Assembly (NCBI RefSeq): GCF_038502225.1
Contig: NC_091372.1
Coordinates: 4,424,496-4,488,495 of the forward strand
From: Cherax quadricarinatus
Lineage: Eukaryota > Arthropoda > Malacostraca > Decapoda > Parastacidae
DNA length: 64,000 bases
Direction: 5' to 3'
In this document: in pieces, positions 47,779 to 58,442 of the stretch
Position numbering within the stretch: position 1 is the first letter of the stretch
Layout: every line of letters begins with the position of its first letter
Position numbers and translations under genes: made by a program
The notes under the pieces: model-generated
Seen by the model: only the letters and a program-made list of their open reading frames with translations
The model's database searches: none
What the model was told of the DNA's origin: nothing

Positions 47779-49090
47779 ATCACCACCCATCTAGAAACCC
47801 ATCAGTTACACAACCCAGGGCAACATGGGTTTAGAACAGGTCGCTCCTGTCTGTCTCAAGTACTGGATCACTACGACAAGGTCCTAAATGCACTAGAAGA
47901 CAAAAAGAATGCAGATGTATTATATACAGACTTTGCAAAAGCCTTCGACAAGTGTGACCATGGCGTAATAGCGCACAAAATGCGTGCAAAAGGAATAACA
48001 GGAAAAGTCGGTCGATGGATCTATAATTTCCTCACAAACAGAACACAGAAAGTAGTCAACAGAGTAAAGTCTGAGGCAGCTACGGTGAAAAGCTCTGTTC
48101 CACAAGGCACAGTACTCGCTCCCATCTTGTTCCTCATCCTCATATCTGACATAGACAAGGATGTCAGCCACAGCACCGTGTCTTCCTTTGCAGATGACAC
48201 CCGAATCTGCATGACAGTGTCTTCCATTGCAGACACTGCAAGGCTCCAGGCGGACATCAACCAAATCTTTCAGTGGGCTGCAGAAAACAATATGAAGTTC
48301 AATGATGAGAAATTTCAATTAATCAGATATGGTACACACGAGGAAATTAAATCTTCATCAGAGTACAAAACAAATTCCGGCCACAAAATAGAGCGTAACA
48401 CCAACATCAAAGACCTGTAAGTGATCATGTCGGAGGATCTCACCTTCAAGGACCATAACATTGTATCAATCGCATCTGCTAGAAAAATGACAGGATGGAT
48501 AATGAGAGCCTTCAAAACCAGGGATGCCAAGCCCATGATGACACTCTTCAGGTCACTTGTTCTATCTAGGCTGGAATATAGCTGCACACTAACAGCACCT
48601 TTCAAGGCAGGTGAAATTGCTGACCTTGAGGTTCCTGAACCTGTATTCCCTGGAATGCAGGTGGGAGAGATACATGATTATATACCCCTGGAAAATCCTA
48701 GAGGGACTAGTACCGAACTTGCACACGAAAATCACTCACTACGAAAGCAAAAGACTTGGCAGACGATGCAACATCCCCCCAATGAAAAGCAGGGGTGTCA
48801 CTAGCACGTTAAAAGACCATACAATAAGTGTCAGGGGCCCGAGACTGTTCAACTGCCTCCCAGCATACATAAGGGGGATTACCAATACACCCCTGGCAGT
48901 CTTCAAGCTGGCACTGGACAAGCACCTAAAGTCGGTACCTGACCAGCTGGGCTGTGGCTCGTACGTTGGTTTGCGTGCAGCCAGCAGTAACAGCCTGGTT
49001 GATCAGGCTCTGATCCACCAGGAGGCCTGGTCACAGACCGGGCCGCGGGGGCGTTGACCCCCCGAACTCTCTCCAGGTAAACTCCAGGTA
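47270..49090 (+). pseudogene. CR1/L2-like LINE, decayed 3' half
   Basis: Plus-strand RT: KNYRPIALTSHIIKIFKRVL, then after a family 2 insertion FADLYTDFAKAFDK-type motif A (TDFAKAFDKCDH), VPQGTVLAPILFLI (motif B) and FADDTRICM (motif C). A TAA at 48418 follows IKDL, and a frameshift lies near 48600. The C-terminus ends GLRAASSNSLVDQALIHQEA, and the 3' end has CTCCAGGTAAACTCCAGGTA, a short direct repeat typical of CR1-type tails. Inactive. Confidence 0.85.
47348..47771 (+). mobile_element. Family 2 LINE 3' end with 53-nt poly(A), inserted in CR1-like LINE
   Basis: AAGCAA lies at 47342-47347 and 47772-47777. The insert carries only the last codons (TNDTWDLTSC-type end), the 3' UTR and the tail GGTCACCCTGCCTCGGTGGG, then an uninterrupted A-run at 47721-47773. 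The pure A-run suggests a recent event. Confidence 0.88.
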
Positions 49091-49139
49091 TAGCCCAGAA
49101 CCTAACCTGCTGTTTAAGAGAGGCCCTCATATACTATTT

Positions 49140-49697
49140 CTAATATTCCATTCCATTACAGTACAGGTTTCCCTCCACATTAGTGAGGGTTAGGGAATCA
49201 AGAACCTCATAAATGTTGAAAAATCACAAATTTTTGGTGCCTAAATATACTGTAGGGAAATATAATAATAGCATTTACTTAGCCTAACAATATTGCTTCC
49301 TTAACCTAATGAACCATGAACAATCATAAAACACATAAAAACATCGTAAAATATTGTACTAGTGCCATCCCTTTGGTAAAGAAGGTGAGAAAGACTATAG
49401 AATTCAACAAAAAACTCAAAGCAGAGTACCAAAGTGGAGGAGGAAGAGAAAGGGGAGAATGTGCCTTCTTCAGTGATTAAGTGATTCTACGATATGTATG
49501 ATACTTAAGCAACACAAGTCGATCAAGGCCATAGCACCAACCAGCGATAAAGTGTAGCATTAACAGAGCCGGAGTCGCCATCACATGCCATATTATGGCC
49601 TATTTTATTCATTCTAGAGTATATATCATGTTTCTATGTTATTAATATTGTTTATTATGTCATATTAGATGAATTATGATAGATAACTAAGCCGTCC
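49140..49697 (+). mobile_element. Degenerate second-type Tigger remnant
   Basis: CTAGTGCCATCCCTTTGGTA followed by AAGAAGGTGAGAAAGAC aligns with the transposase start region (ASSANP..KRVR). The remaining part, GGCCTATTTTATTCATTCTA with TCATATTAGATGAATT, recurs at 54541-54650. No intact ORF. Confidence 0.6.
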
Positions 49698-49698
49698 A

Positions 49699-49895
49699 GG
49701 TAGTAGGTTGGTAGACAGCAACCGCCCAGAGAGGTACTACCGTCCTGCCAAGTGAGTGCAAAACGGAAGCCTGTGATTGTTTTACATGATGGTAGGATTG
49801 CTGGTGTCTTTTCTTTTCTGTCTCATACACATGCAAGATTTCAGGTACGTCTTGCTACTTCTACTTACACTTAGGAGGTCACACTACACATACAT
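49699..49895 (+). mobile_element. Short non-autonomous element, left part (split by LINE)
   Basis: AGGTAGTAGGTTGGTAGACA, then CAGCAACCGCCCAGAGAGG and TACATGATGGTAGGATTGCT, match the extreme 5' leader of the full-length LINE (53493 downward, minus strand). The right part continues at 53494-53685 after the LINE insertion. ATACAT lies on both sides (49890-49895, 53494-53499). Confidence 0.75.
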
Positions 49896-50152
49896 TTATT
49901 TATTTTTTTATTATCACACCGGCCGATTCCCACCAAGGCAGGGTGGCCCGAAAAAGAAAAACTTTCACCATCATTCACTCCATCACTGTCTTGCCAGAAG
50001 GGTGCTTTACACTACAGTTTCTAAACTGCAACATTAACACCCCTCCTTCAGAGTGCAGGCACTGTACTTCCCATCTCCAGGACTCAAGTCCGGCCTGCCG
50101 GTTTCCCTGAATCCCTTCATAAATGTTACTTTGCTCACACTCCAACAGCACG

Positions 50153-53059
50153 TCAAGTATTAAAAACCATTTGTCTCCATTCACTCCTATCAAACACGCT
50201 CACGCATGCCTGCTGGAAGTCCAAGCCCCTCGCACACAAAACCTCCTTTACCCCCTCCCTCCAACCCTTCCTAGGCCGACCCCTACCCCGCCTTCCTTCC
50301 ACTACAGACTGATACACTCTTGAAGTCATTCTGTTTCGCTCCATTCTCTCTACATGTCCGAACCACCTCAACAACCCTTCCTCAGCCCTCTGGACAACAG
50401 TTTTGGTAATCCCGCACCTCCTCCTAACTTCCAAACTACGAATTCTCTGCATTATATTCACACCACACATTGCCCTCAGACATGACATCTCCACTGCCTC
50501 CAGCCTTCTCCTCGCTGCAACATTCATCACCCACGCTTCACACCCATATAAGAGCGTTGGTAAAACTATACTCTCATACATTCCCCTCTTTGCCTCCAAG
50601 GACAAAGTTCTTTGTCTCCACAGACTCCTAAGTGCACCACTCACTCTTTTTCCCTCATCAATTCTATGATTCACCTCATCTTTCATAGACCCATCCGCTG
50701 ACACGTCCACTCCCAAATATCTGAATACGTTCACCTCCTCCATACTCTCTCCCTCCAATCTGATATTCAATCTTTCATCACCTAATCTTTTTGTTATCCT
50801 CATAACCTTACTCTTTCCTGTATTCACCTTTAATTTTCTTCTTTTGCACACCCTACCAAATTCATCCACCAATCTCTGCAACTTCTCTTCAGAATCTCCC
50901 AAGAGCACAGTGTCATCAGCAAAGAGCAGCTGTGACAACTCCCACTTTGTGTGTGATTCTTTATCTTTTAACTCCACGCCTCTTGCCAAGACCCTCGCAT
51001 TTACTTCTCTTACAACCCCATCTATAAATATATTAAACAACCACGGTGACATCACACATCCTTGTCTAAGGCCTACTTTTACTGGGAAAAAATTTCCCTC
51101 TTTCCTACATACTCTAACTTGAGCCTCACTATCCTCGTAAAAACTCTTCACTGCTTTCAGTAACCTACCTCCTACACCATACACTTGCAACATCTGCCAC
51201 ATTGCCCCCCTATCCACCCTGTCATACGCCTTTTCCAAATCCATAAATGCCACAAAGACCTCTTTAGCCTTATCTAAATACTGTTCACTTATATGTTTCA
51301 CTGTAAACACCTGGTCCACACACCCCCTACCTTTCCTAAAGCCTCCTTGTTCATCTGCTATCCTATTCTCCGTCTTACTCTTAATTCTTTCAATTATAAC
51401 TCTACCATACACTTTACCAGGTACACTCAACAGACTTATCCCCCTATAATTTTTGCACTCTCTTTTATCCCCTTTGCCTTTATACAAAGGAACTATGCAT
51501 GCTCTCTGCCAATCCCTAGGTACCTTACCCTCTTCCATACATTTATTAAACAATTGCACCAACCACTCCAAAACTATATCCCCACCTGCTTTTAACATTT
51601 CTATCTTTATCCCATCAATCCCGGCTGCCTTACCCCCTTTCATTTTACCTACTGCCTCACGAACTTCCCCCACACTCACAACTGGCTCTTCCTCACTCCT
51701 ACAAGATGTTATTCCTCCTTGCCCTATACACGAAATCACAGCTTCCCTATCTTCATCAACATTTAACAATTCCTCAAAATATTCCTTCCATCTTCCCAAT
51801 ACCTCTAACTCTCCATTTAATAACTCTCCTCTCCTATTTTTAACTGACAAATCCATTTGTTCTCTAGGCTTTCTTAACTTGTTAATCTCACTCCAAAACT
51901 TTTTCTTATTTTCAACAAAATTTGTTGATAACATCTCACCCACTCTCTCATTTGCTCTCTTTTTACATTGCTTCACCACTCTCTTAACCTCTCTCTTTTT
52001 CTCCATATACTCTTCCCTCCTTGCATCACTTCTACTTTGTAAAAACTTCTCATATGCTAACTTTTTCTCCCTTACTACTCTCTTTACATCATCATTCCAC
52101 CAATCGCTCCTCTTCCCTCCTGCACCCACTTTCCTGTAACCACAAACTTCTGCTGAACACTCTAACACTACATTTTTAAACCTACCCCATACCTCTTCGA
52201 CCCCATTGCCTATGCTCTCATTAGCCCATCTATCCTCCAATAGCTGTTTATATCTTACCCTAACTGCCTCCTCTTTTAGTTTATAAACCTTCACCTCTCT
52301 CTTCCCTGATGCTTCTATTCTCCTTGTATCCCATCTACCTTTTACTCTCAGTGTAGCTACAACTAGAAAGTGATCTGATATATCTGTGGCCCCTCTATAA
52401 ACATGTACATTCTGAAGTCTACTCAACAGTCTTTTATCTACCAATACATAATCCAACAAACTACTGTCATTTCGCCCTACATCATATCGTGTATACTTAT
52501 TTATCCTCTTTTTCTTAAAATATGTATTACCTATAACTAAACCCCTTTCTATACAAAGTTCAATCAAAGGGCTCCCATTATCATTTACACCTGGCACCCC
52601 AAACTTACCTACCACACCCTCTCTAAAAGTTTCTCCTACTTTAGCATTCAAGTCCCCTACCACAATTACTCTCTCACTTGGTTCAAAGGCTCCTATACAT
52701 TCACTTAACATCTCCCAAAATCTCTCTCTCTCCTCTGCATTCCTCTCTTCTCCAGGTGCATACACGCTTATTATGACCCACTTCTCGCATCCAACCTTTA
52801 CTTTAATCCACATAATTCTTGAATTTACACATTCATATTCTCTTTTCTCCTTCCATAACTGATCATTTAACATTACTGCTACCCCTTCCTTTGCTCTAAC
52901 TCTCTCAGATACTCCAGATTTAATCCCATTTATTTCCCCCCACTGAAACTCTCCTACCCCCTTCAGCTTTGTTTCGCTTAGGGCCAGGACATCCAACTTC
53001 TTTTCATTCATAACATCAGCAATCATCTGTTTCTTGTCATCCGCACTACATCCACGCAC
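50153..53059 (-). CDS. LINE endonuclease-reverse transcriptase, 968+ aa
   Basis: The frame is open beyond the GTG at 53059, back to tandem TAG-TAA stops near 53135; it reads ..FIKLGCLNVRGCSADD, and the Asn of LNVRG is the expected first catalytic residue. From the GTG: E29 (LSETK), D136/N138 (GDLNAKVG), LLDYVLVDK at 201, and SDH at 228-230 define an APE endonuclease. RT motifs follow: FMDLEKAYD 605-613, GLRQGCVMSPW 663-673, FADD 713-716. The C-terminus has Cys-rich SCLRAMCG and a basic RGRGRPRKGW. The protein nicks target DNA and copies its own RNA there. No AUG precedes the catalytic Asn, so the true start is unclear. Nearly identical to 42004-44685. Confidence 0.93.
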   Translation of the reverse strand: MRGCSADDKKQMIADVMNEKKLDVLALSETKLKGVGEFQWGEINGIKSGVSERVRAKEGVAVMLNDQLWKEKREYECVNSRIMWIKVKVGCEKWVIISVYAPGEERNAEERERFWEMLSECIGAFEPSERVIVVGDLNAKVGETFREGVVGKFGVPGVNDNGSPLIELCIERGLVIGNTYFKKKRINKYTRYDVGRNDSSLLDYVLVDKRLLSRLQNVHVYRGATDISDHFLVVATLRVKGRWDTRRIEASGKREVKVYKLKEEAVRVRYKQLLEDRWANESIGNGVEEVWGRFKNVVLECSAEVCGYRKVGAGGKRSDWWNDDVKRVVREKKLAYEKFLQSRSDARREEYMEKKREVKRVVKQCKKRANERVGEMLSTNFVENKKKFWSEINKLRKPREQMDLSVKNRRGELLNGELEVLGRWKEYFEELLNVDEDREAVISCIGQGGITSCRSEEEPVVSVGEVREAVGKMKGGKAAGIDGIKIEMLKAGGDIVLEWLVQLFNKCMEEGKVPRDWQRACIVPLYKGKGDKRECKNYRGISLLSVPGKVYGRVIIERIKSKTENRIADEQGGFRKGRGCVDQVFTVKHISEQYLDKAKEVFVAFMDLEKAYDRVDRGAMWQMLQVYGVGGRLLKAVKSFYEDSEAQVRVCRKEGNFFPVKVGLRQGCVMSPWLFNIFIDGVVREVNARVLARGVELKDKESHTKWELSQLLFADDTVLLGDSEEKLQRLVDEFGRVCKRRKLKVNTGKSKVMRITKRLGDERLNIRLEGESMEEVNVFRYLGVDVSADGSMKDEVNHRIDEGKRVSGALRSLWRQRTLSLEAKRGMYESIVLPTLLYGCEAWVMNVAARRRLEAVEMSCLRAMCGVNIMQRIRSLEVRRRCGITKTVVQRAEEGLLRWFGHVERMERNRMTSRVYQSVVEGRRGRGRPRKGWREGVKEVLCARGLDFQQACVSVFDRSEWRQMVFNT

Positions 53060-53096
53060 ATTTAAGCAACCCAGTTTTATAAAGTTTTTCTTCTTC

Positions 53097-53493
53097 TCTT
53101 TTTTAGTAATTGTATACAGGAGAAGGGGTTACTAGCCCATTGCTCCCGGCATTTTAGTCGCCTCATACGACACGCATGGCTTACGGAGGAAAGATTCTTT
53201 TCCACTTCCCCATGGACAATAGAAGAAATAAAAAAGAACAAGAGCTATTTAGAAAAAGGAGAAAAACCTAGATGTATGTATATATATATATGCATGTGCG
53301 TGTCTGTGAAGTGTGACCAAAGTGTTAGTAGGAGTAGCAAGATATCCCTGTTATCTTAGCGTGTTTATGAGACAGAAAAAGAAACCAGCAATCCTACCAT
53401 CATGCAAAACAATTACAGGTTTTTGTTTCACAGTCATCTGGCAGGACGGTAGTACTTCCCTGGGTGGTTGCTGTCTACCAACCTACTACCTAT
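53097..53493 (-). promoter_or_regulatory. 5' leader of the full-length LINE
   Basis: Non-coding leader. It includes a short upstream reading frame, ATG CCG GGA GCA ATG GGC TAG TAA, in the same frame as the main ORF. The same sequence forms the head of the short non-autonomous elements, which implies it is kept for transcription or translation. Promoter activity is inference. Confidence 0.55.
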
Positions 53494-53685
53494 ATACATG
53501 TATATATATACACACCCCTCTGGGTTTTCTTCTATTTTCTAAAATGGCGGGAGCAAGGGACTAGTAACCCCTTCTCCTGTATACATGTATATTACTAAAT
53601 GTAAAAGGAGAAACTTTCATTTTTCCTTTTGGGCCACCCCGCCTTGGTGGGATAAGGCCGGTGTGTTGAAAGAAAGAAGAACTAA
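53494..53685 (+). mobile_element. Short non-autonomous element, right part
   Basis: ACACACCCCTCTGGGTTTTC then GGCGGGAGCAAGGGACTAGT and the tail GGCCACCCCGCCTTGGTGGG, GTGTTGAAAGAAAGAAG. It completes the element interrupted at 49895. An internal deletion removes the CCATGGGGAAGTGG block. Confidence 0.75.
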
Positions 53686-53689
53686 GCCA

Positions 53690-53852
53690 TAGAGTTGATA
53701 TTAGCATTATTTTCTCATGCCTCCTGAGAGGCTGGAACAGATTAATTGCATTTCAATTAATTTAAATGAAGAAAATTGACTCAGCAAACGAACAAATCAG
53801 GATACGAACAAGGTCACGGAACAGACTAAATTTGTAAGCCGAGGTTCCACTG
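53690..53852 (+). mobile_element. Second-type Tigger 3' end
   Basis: ATTTGTAAGCCGAGGTTCCA with CTG and TA (53853-53854) forms the right terminus. CATTTCAATTAATTTAAATG and CACGGAACAGACTAAA match 57341-57474. Confidence 0.7.
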
Positions 53853-53942
53853 TAATAATAATAATAATAATAATAATAATGATAATAATAATAATAATAA
53901 TGAGTGAGCTTCAGTTCCCTAAATTAATAATTATAATAATAT

Positions 53943-53982
<40 letters not shown>

Positions 53983-53999
53983 CATAATACATAATAATA
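53853..53999. repeat. (TAA)n microsatellites
   Basis: Two AATAAT arrays separated by GAGTGAGCTTCAGTTCCC. Confidence 0.95.
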
Positions 54000-54251
54000 A
54001 TTCAGAATGCTGCCACTGGTTGGCGCAGCCGATGGCAAAACATCCGGTAAGGAGTCCACATGTTTACATCACCATGGGAGCATTTCTCTTGTGCTTGCTT
54101 GCATTTTTTTGAAGTCATCTGGCCAAATTTCTTTTTTCTAACCATGGGTCCTAAGAAAATAAGTGCAAAAAACAGTGCTGAGAAGAAAAAGAGGATTTCC
54201 ATGGAAATAAAGCAAATTGTGTCAGTTAACTTCAGCAATCAAACAAAACAA
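54000..54251 (+). mobile_element. Second-type Tigger 5' end with transposase start
   Basis: Translation from 54144 gives MGPKKISAKNSAEKKKRISM EIKQIV, a diverged Tigger N-terminus. It is cut off by the tRNA-SINE. A related downstream part resumes at 54546. Confidence 0.7.
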
Positions 54252-54545
54252 GTTGGCCTAGTAGCTAAAGCTCTTGCTTCACACACGGAGGGCCCGGGTT
54301 CGAATCCTGGCAGGGCGGAAACATTTCAACGTATTTCCTTACACCTGTTGTCCTGTTCACCTAGCAGCAAATAGGTACCTGGGTGTTAGTCGATTGGTGT
54401 GGGTCGCATCCTGGGGGACAAGATTGAGGACCCCAATGGAACTAAAACAGACAGCCCTGATGGCACACTGACTTTCTTGGGTTATCCTGGGTGGCTAACC
54501 CTCCGGGGTTAAAAATCCCAACGAAATCTTATCTTATCTTATGGC
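54252..54545 (+). mobile_element. tRNA-derived SINE
   Basis: Head GTTGGCCTAGTAGCTAAAGC with an A-box-like start and a clear B box GGTTCGAATCC (54298-54308), as in RNA polymerase III promoters. The body holds CACCTGTTGTCCTGTTCACC, GGTACCTGGGTGTTAGTCG and GGGTTATCCTGGGTGGCTAA, and ends in a CTTAT-type repeat. Its body recurs at 27802-27941. Confidence 0.9.
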
Positions 54546-54675
54546 CTATTTTATTAATTCTAAAGTATGTATCATGTTTCTCTGTTAATTATACTGTTTA
54601 TTGTGTCATATTAATGAATTGTGATTGATAAATAAGCCATAGAGTTGCTATATTAATATAGAGTTTCTATATTAA
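54546..54675 (+). mobile_element. Second-type Tigger interior remnant
   Basis: GCCTATTTTATTAATTCTAA and GTGTCATATTAATGAATTGT match 49597-49680. It joins directly to the next Tigger, whose left terminus is missing. Confidence 0.55.
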
Positions 54676-54861
54676 AAACCCGACCAGCGCTATTCGTTCC
54701 GTACCATACGCGTCCACTTTGGCCTGAGCGCGCCTCACTTGTCCCTTTGGTGCCAGTGTTTACAAGCCAGCCAGCCACCGCAGTCACTTCCAAACATACA
54801 ACTGGAACATTTCATATTATCACAGCCTTTTTAGTGATTGCACCTGCAAAATAAAGTCACC

Positions 54862-57060
54862 ATGGGCCCCAAGAAAGCTTCTAGTGCCAACCCTACAGCA
54901 AAAAGGGTGAGAATTGCTATGGAGATGAAGAAAGAGATCATTGATAAATATGAAAGTGGAGTGCATATCTCTGAGCTGGTCAGGTTGTATAATAAACCCC
55001 AATCAACCATCGCTACTATTGTGGGCAAGAAAACGGCAATCAAGGAAGCTGTTCTTGCCAAAGGTGCAACTTTTTTTATTTTATTATCACACCGGCCGAT
55101 TCCCACCAAGGCAGGGTGGCCCGAAAAAGAAAAACTTTCACCATCATTCACTCCATCACTGTCTTGCCAGAAGGGTGCTTTACACTACAGTTTTTAAACT
55201 GCAACATTAACACCCCTCCTTCAGAGTGCAGGCACTGTACTTCCCATCTCCAGGACTCAAGTCCGGCCTGCCGGTTTCCCTGAATCCCTTCATAAATGTT
55301 ACTTTGCTCACACTCCAACAGCACGTCAAGTATTAAAAACCATTTGTCTCCATTCACTCCTATCAAACACGCTCACGCATGCCTGCTGGAAGTCCAAGCC
55401 CCTCGCACACAAAACCTCCTTTACCCCCTCCCTCCAACCCTTCCTAGGCCGACCCCTACCCCGCCTTCCTTCCACTGCAACTATGTTTTCGAAACTGAGA
55501 TCGCAAGTACTCGAAGATGTTGAGAGACTGTTATTGGTGTGGATAAACGAGAAACAGATAGCAGGAGACAGCATCTCTCAAGCGATCATATGTGAAAAGG
55601 CTAGGAAGTTGCATGACGATTTAATTAAAAAAATGCCAGCAACTAGTGATGTGAGTGAATTTAAGGCCAGCAAAGGTTGGTTTGAGAGATTTAAGAAGCG
55701 TAGTGGCATTCATAGTGTGATAAGGCATGGTGAGGCTGCCAGTTCGGACCACAAATCAGCTGAAAAATATGTGCAGGACTTCAAGGAGTACATAGACAGT
55801 GAAGGACTGAAACCTGAACAAGTGTTTAATTGTGATGAAACAGGCCTGTTTTGGAAGAAAATGCCAAGCAGGACGTACATTACTCAAGAGGAAAAGGCAC
55901 TCCCAGGACATAAGCCTATGAAAGACAGGCTTACTCTGTTGATGTGTGCCAATGCTAGTGGTGATTGCAAAGTGAAGCCTTTATTGGTGTATCACTCTGA
56001 AACCCCCAGAGTGTTCAGGAAAAACAATAACCTCAAGGCTAATTTGTGTGTGCTGTGGAGGGCAAACAGTAAGGCATGGGTCACTAGGGACTTTTTCTAT
56101 GACTAGTTACACCATGCATTTACCCCCGATGTGAAAAATTACCTAATTGAAAAGAAATTAGACCTTAAGTGCCTCCTGGTATTAGACAATGCCCCTGGTC
56201 ATCCTACAGATGTGGCAGAGCGACTTTCTAGGGACATGAGCTTCATTAAGGTGAAGTTTTTGCCTCCTAATACCACTCCTCTCCTGCAGCCCATGGACCA
56301 GCAGGTTATTTCCAACTTCAAGAAACTGTACACAAAAGCTATGTTTGAAAGGTGCTTTGTAGTGACCTCAGAAACTCAACTGACTCTAAGAGAGTTTTGG
56401 AAAGATCATTTTACCATCCTCAATTGTGTAAACATTATAGGTAAGGCTTGGGAGGAAGTGACTAAGAGGACATTGAACTCTGCTTGGAAAAAACTGTGGC
56501 CAGAATGTATAGACAAAAGGGATTTTGAAGGGTTTGAGGCTAACCCTGAGAATCCTATGCCAGCTGAGGAATCCATTGTGGCACTGGGGAAGTCCTTGGG
56601 GTTGGAGGTTAGTGGGGAGGATGTGGAAGAGTTGGTGGTGGAGGACAGTGAAGAACTAACCACTGATGAGCTGCTATATCATCTTGAACAGCAAGAGGCC
56701 AGACCTGAGGAAACTGCTTCGGAGGAGGGGAGAGAGAAATTGAAGAAGTTGCCTACTTCTAAGATTAAGGAAATCTGTGCAATGTGGCTTAAAGTGCAAA
56801 GCTTTATGGATGATAATCACCCTGACACAGCTACTGCAAGCCGTGTTGGCAACCTGTACACTGACAATGTTGTGAACCACTTTAGGAAAGTCATAAAGGA
56901 ACGAGAGGTACAGGCCTCTATGGACAGATATGTTGTGCGACAGAAGTCCAGTGACTCTCAAGCTGGTCCTAGTGGCATTAAAAGAACAAGGGAAGTAACC
57001 CCAGAAAAAGACTTGCTGCCTCAAGTGCTAATGGAAGGGGATTCCCCTTCTAAACAGTAA
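54862..57060 (+). pseudogene. Tigger transposase, broken
   Basis: The frame starts MGPKKASSANPTAKRVRIAM and runs through the helix-turn-helix to KEAVLAKGAT, where the LINE is inserted. It resumes at FSKLRSQVLEDVERLL and keeps NCDETGLFWK. At 56104 a TAG replaces the Trp codon after FFYD. The rest, 56131-57060, retains LVLDNAPGHP and LQPMDQQVI and ends with the family C-terminus. One insertion and one stop; otherwise close to the 599-aa enzyme. Confidence 0.93.
55072..55475 (-). mobile_element. Family 1 LINE 3' piece in Tigger, 7-bp TSD
   Basis: TGCAACT at 55065-55071 and 55476-55482 flanks a 404-bp minus-strand fragment (tail, 3' UTR and about 50 C-terminal codons). Removing it and one repeat rejoins the transposase reading frame. 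Confidence 0.95.
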
Positions 57061-57340
57061 GAAGATAACGCTCTCCCCTCCTCCCATCCCATCAATCATC
57101 ACCAGATCTTCAATAAAGGTAAGTGTCATGTAACTGTGCATGTAATCTTCAGTTTGTGTGTATTAAAATTAATATTTCATGTGGTAAAAAAATTTTTTTT
57201 TCAACACTTTTGGGTGTCTTGCACGGATTAATTTGATTTCCATTATTTCTTATGGGGAAAATTAACTTGACTAACGATTATTTTGACTAACGATGAGCTC
57301 TCAGGAACGGATTAATATCGCTGGTTGAGGGTCCACTGTA

Positions 57341-57474
57341 TTTTGTCCTGCTGCTGGGAGGGATTAATGGCATTTCAATTAACTGAAATGAGGAAAACTG
57401 ATTTGACATACGAGCAAATTGAGTTATGAGCTAGGTCACGGAACGGATTAAACTCATAAGTCAAGGTTCCACTG
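57341..57474 (+). mobile_element. Second-type Tigger 3' end
   Basis: CATTTCAATTAACTGAAATG, CACGGAACGGATTAAACTC and the terminus AGTCAAGGTTCCACTG, with TA at 57475-57476. It abuts the previous Tigger. Confidence 0.7.
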
Positions 57475-57476
57475 TA

Positions 57477-58090
57477 TTCAAAAATTTCAATCACAAATGC
57501 TGTAGGCTAAACCTCAACTAATCAATTTCATATTTGGCACTGAATCTGAGACGTGTATATAAGGAACAATGCCTGAAGAGTGCAGCTTTGACCAAAATTT
57601 CAATGCTCCCTATTAGTTACATTCAACTTGTCACTCAATTACGTTAGGGCCCTGTTTGTAGTATGGCTCTTAGGTTCTCGACCCCCATGCGGTAAACAAA
57701 AAATCACCGGCGAGTGAAAAAAAAAAGCGGTTTTCATTATCTAAAACATCTGATAACATTTTTACACTGTTATATATTAAGTGCTCAATATATGCAGGCA
57801 TAAGAAAACATACAAAAGTACATACAACACTTACCTGAAAAATACATACAATAATAACCTTAAGATACGGTACTGGTTGCCCTACCTTTACACAAATGTT
57901 CTGCGAAAATCTCAGAAAAGCAATAAAAGTACCAAATGTAACAAGCAATGGCTCAATTGAAAGCCAATAAAAACATAGAATGCTGAAGAGAGGGTGACAA
58001 ATACAGGTAGCCCTCTTATTCATCCACAAAAATAACAAATTAACTGTTTCAATATGTAAGTCCATCACATAGATAATGTGCTTCATCCAA
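57477..58090. other. Intronic spacer
   Basis: Nothing recognised besides a GGCGAGTGAAAAAAAAAAGC patch near 57710. Confidence 0.35.
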
Positions 58091-58336
58091 TTTTTTTTTT
58101 TTTTAACATGTTGGTTGTGTCCCACCAAGGCAGGGTGACCCGTAAAAGAAACACTTTTACCATCATTCACACTATCACTGTCTTGCCAGAGGCACACAGA
58201 TACAACAGTTTAGATGCCTCTCTAAACAGCAAATATTCTAAACCCCTCCTTTAGAGTGCAGGTACTGTACTTCCCTCCTCCAGGACTCAAGTCCAGCTAA
58301 CTAATTTCCCTGAATCCCTTCACTAAATATTACTCT
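58091..58336 (-). mobile_element. LINE 3' UTR fragment
   Basis: Poly(T), then CCCACCAAGGCAGGGTGACC and the 3' UTR words GTACTGTACTTCCCTCCTCC and CAGGACTCAAGTCCAGC. No coding part remains. Confidence 0.85.
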
Positions 58337-58442
58337 GTATTATCATCCTGTCTCCTCCTAGGCCCATAGAAGGGTCAGATACAAGAACCATTACTGTACT
58401 TCAGTTGAGTAAAAATAGATCATAAATATTTTCAATACATAC

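Larger units (their letters stand above)
49896..53493 (-). mobile_element. Full-length family 1 LINE (about 3.6 kb)
   Basis: On the minus strand, the 5' end begins GGTAGTAGGTTGGTAGACAG at 53490. A leader of about 430 bp includes CCATGGGGAAGTGGAA and GCGACTAAAATGCCGGGAGC. An uninterrupted EN-RT frame follows, then a 3' UTR of about 255 bp with the CCACC..GGTGG hairpin and a GTGATAATAAAA end. One protein with APE-type endonuclease plus RT and no separate ORF1 fits RTE-like LINEs; the clade is inferred. Confidence 0.9.
54676..57338 (+). mobile_element. Tigger copy disrupted by a LINE insertion
   Basis: Homologous to the intact 36913 copy from AAAAACCCG onward. The right end is GGTTGAGGGTCCACTG with TA at 57339-57340, while the left terminal repeat is absent. 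A family 1 LINE piece lies at 55072-55475. Confidence 0.92.

Noticed and set aside
47920..48318. Cys-rich minus-strand ORF resembling a PHD finger
   Set aside because: Exactly antisense to the CR1-like reverse transcriptase; Cys spacing is chance.
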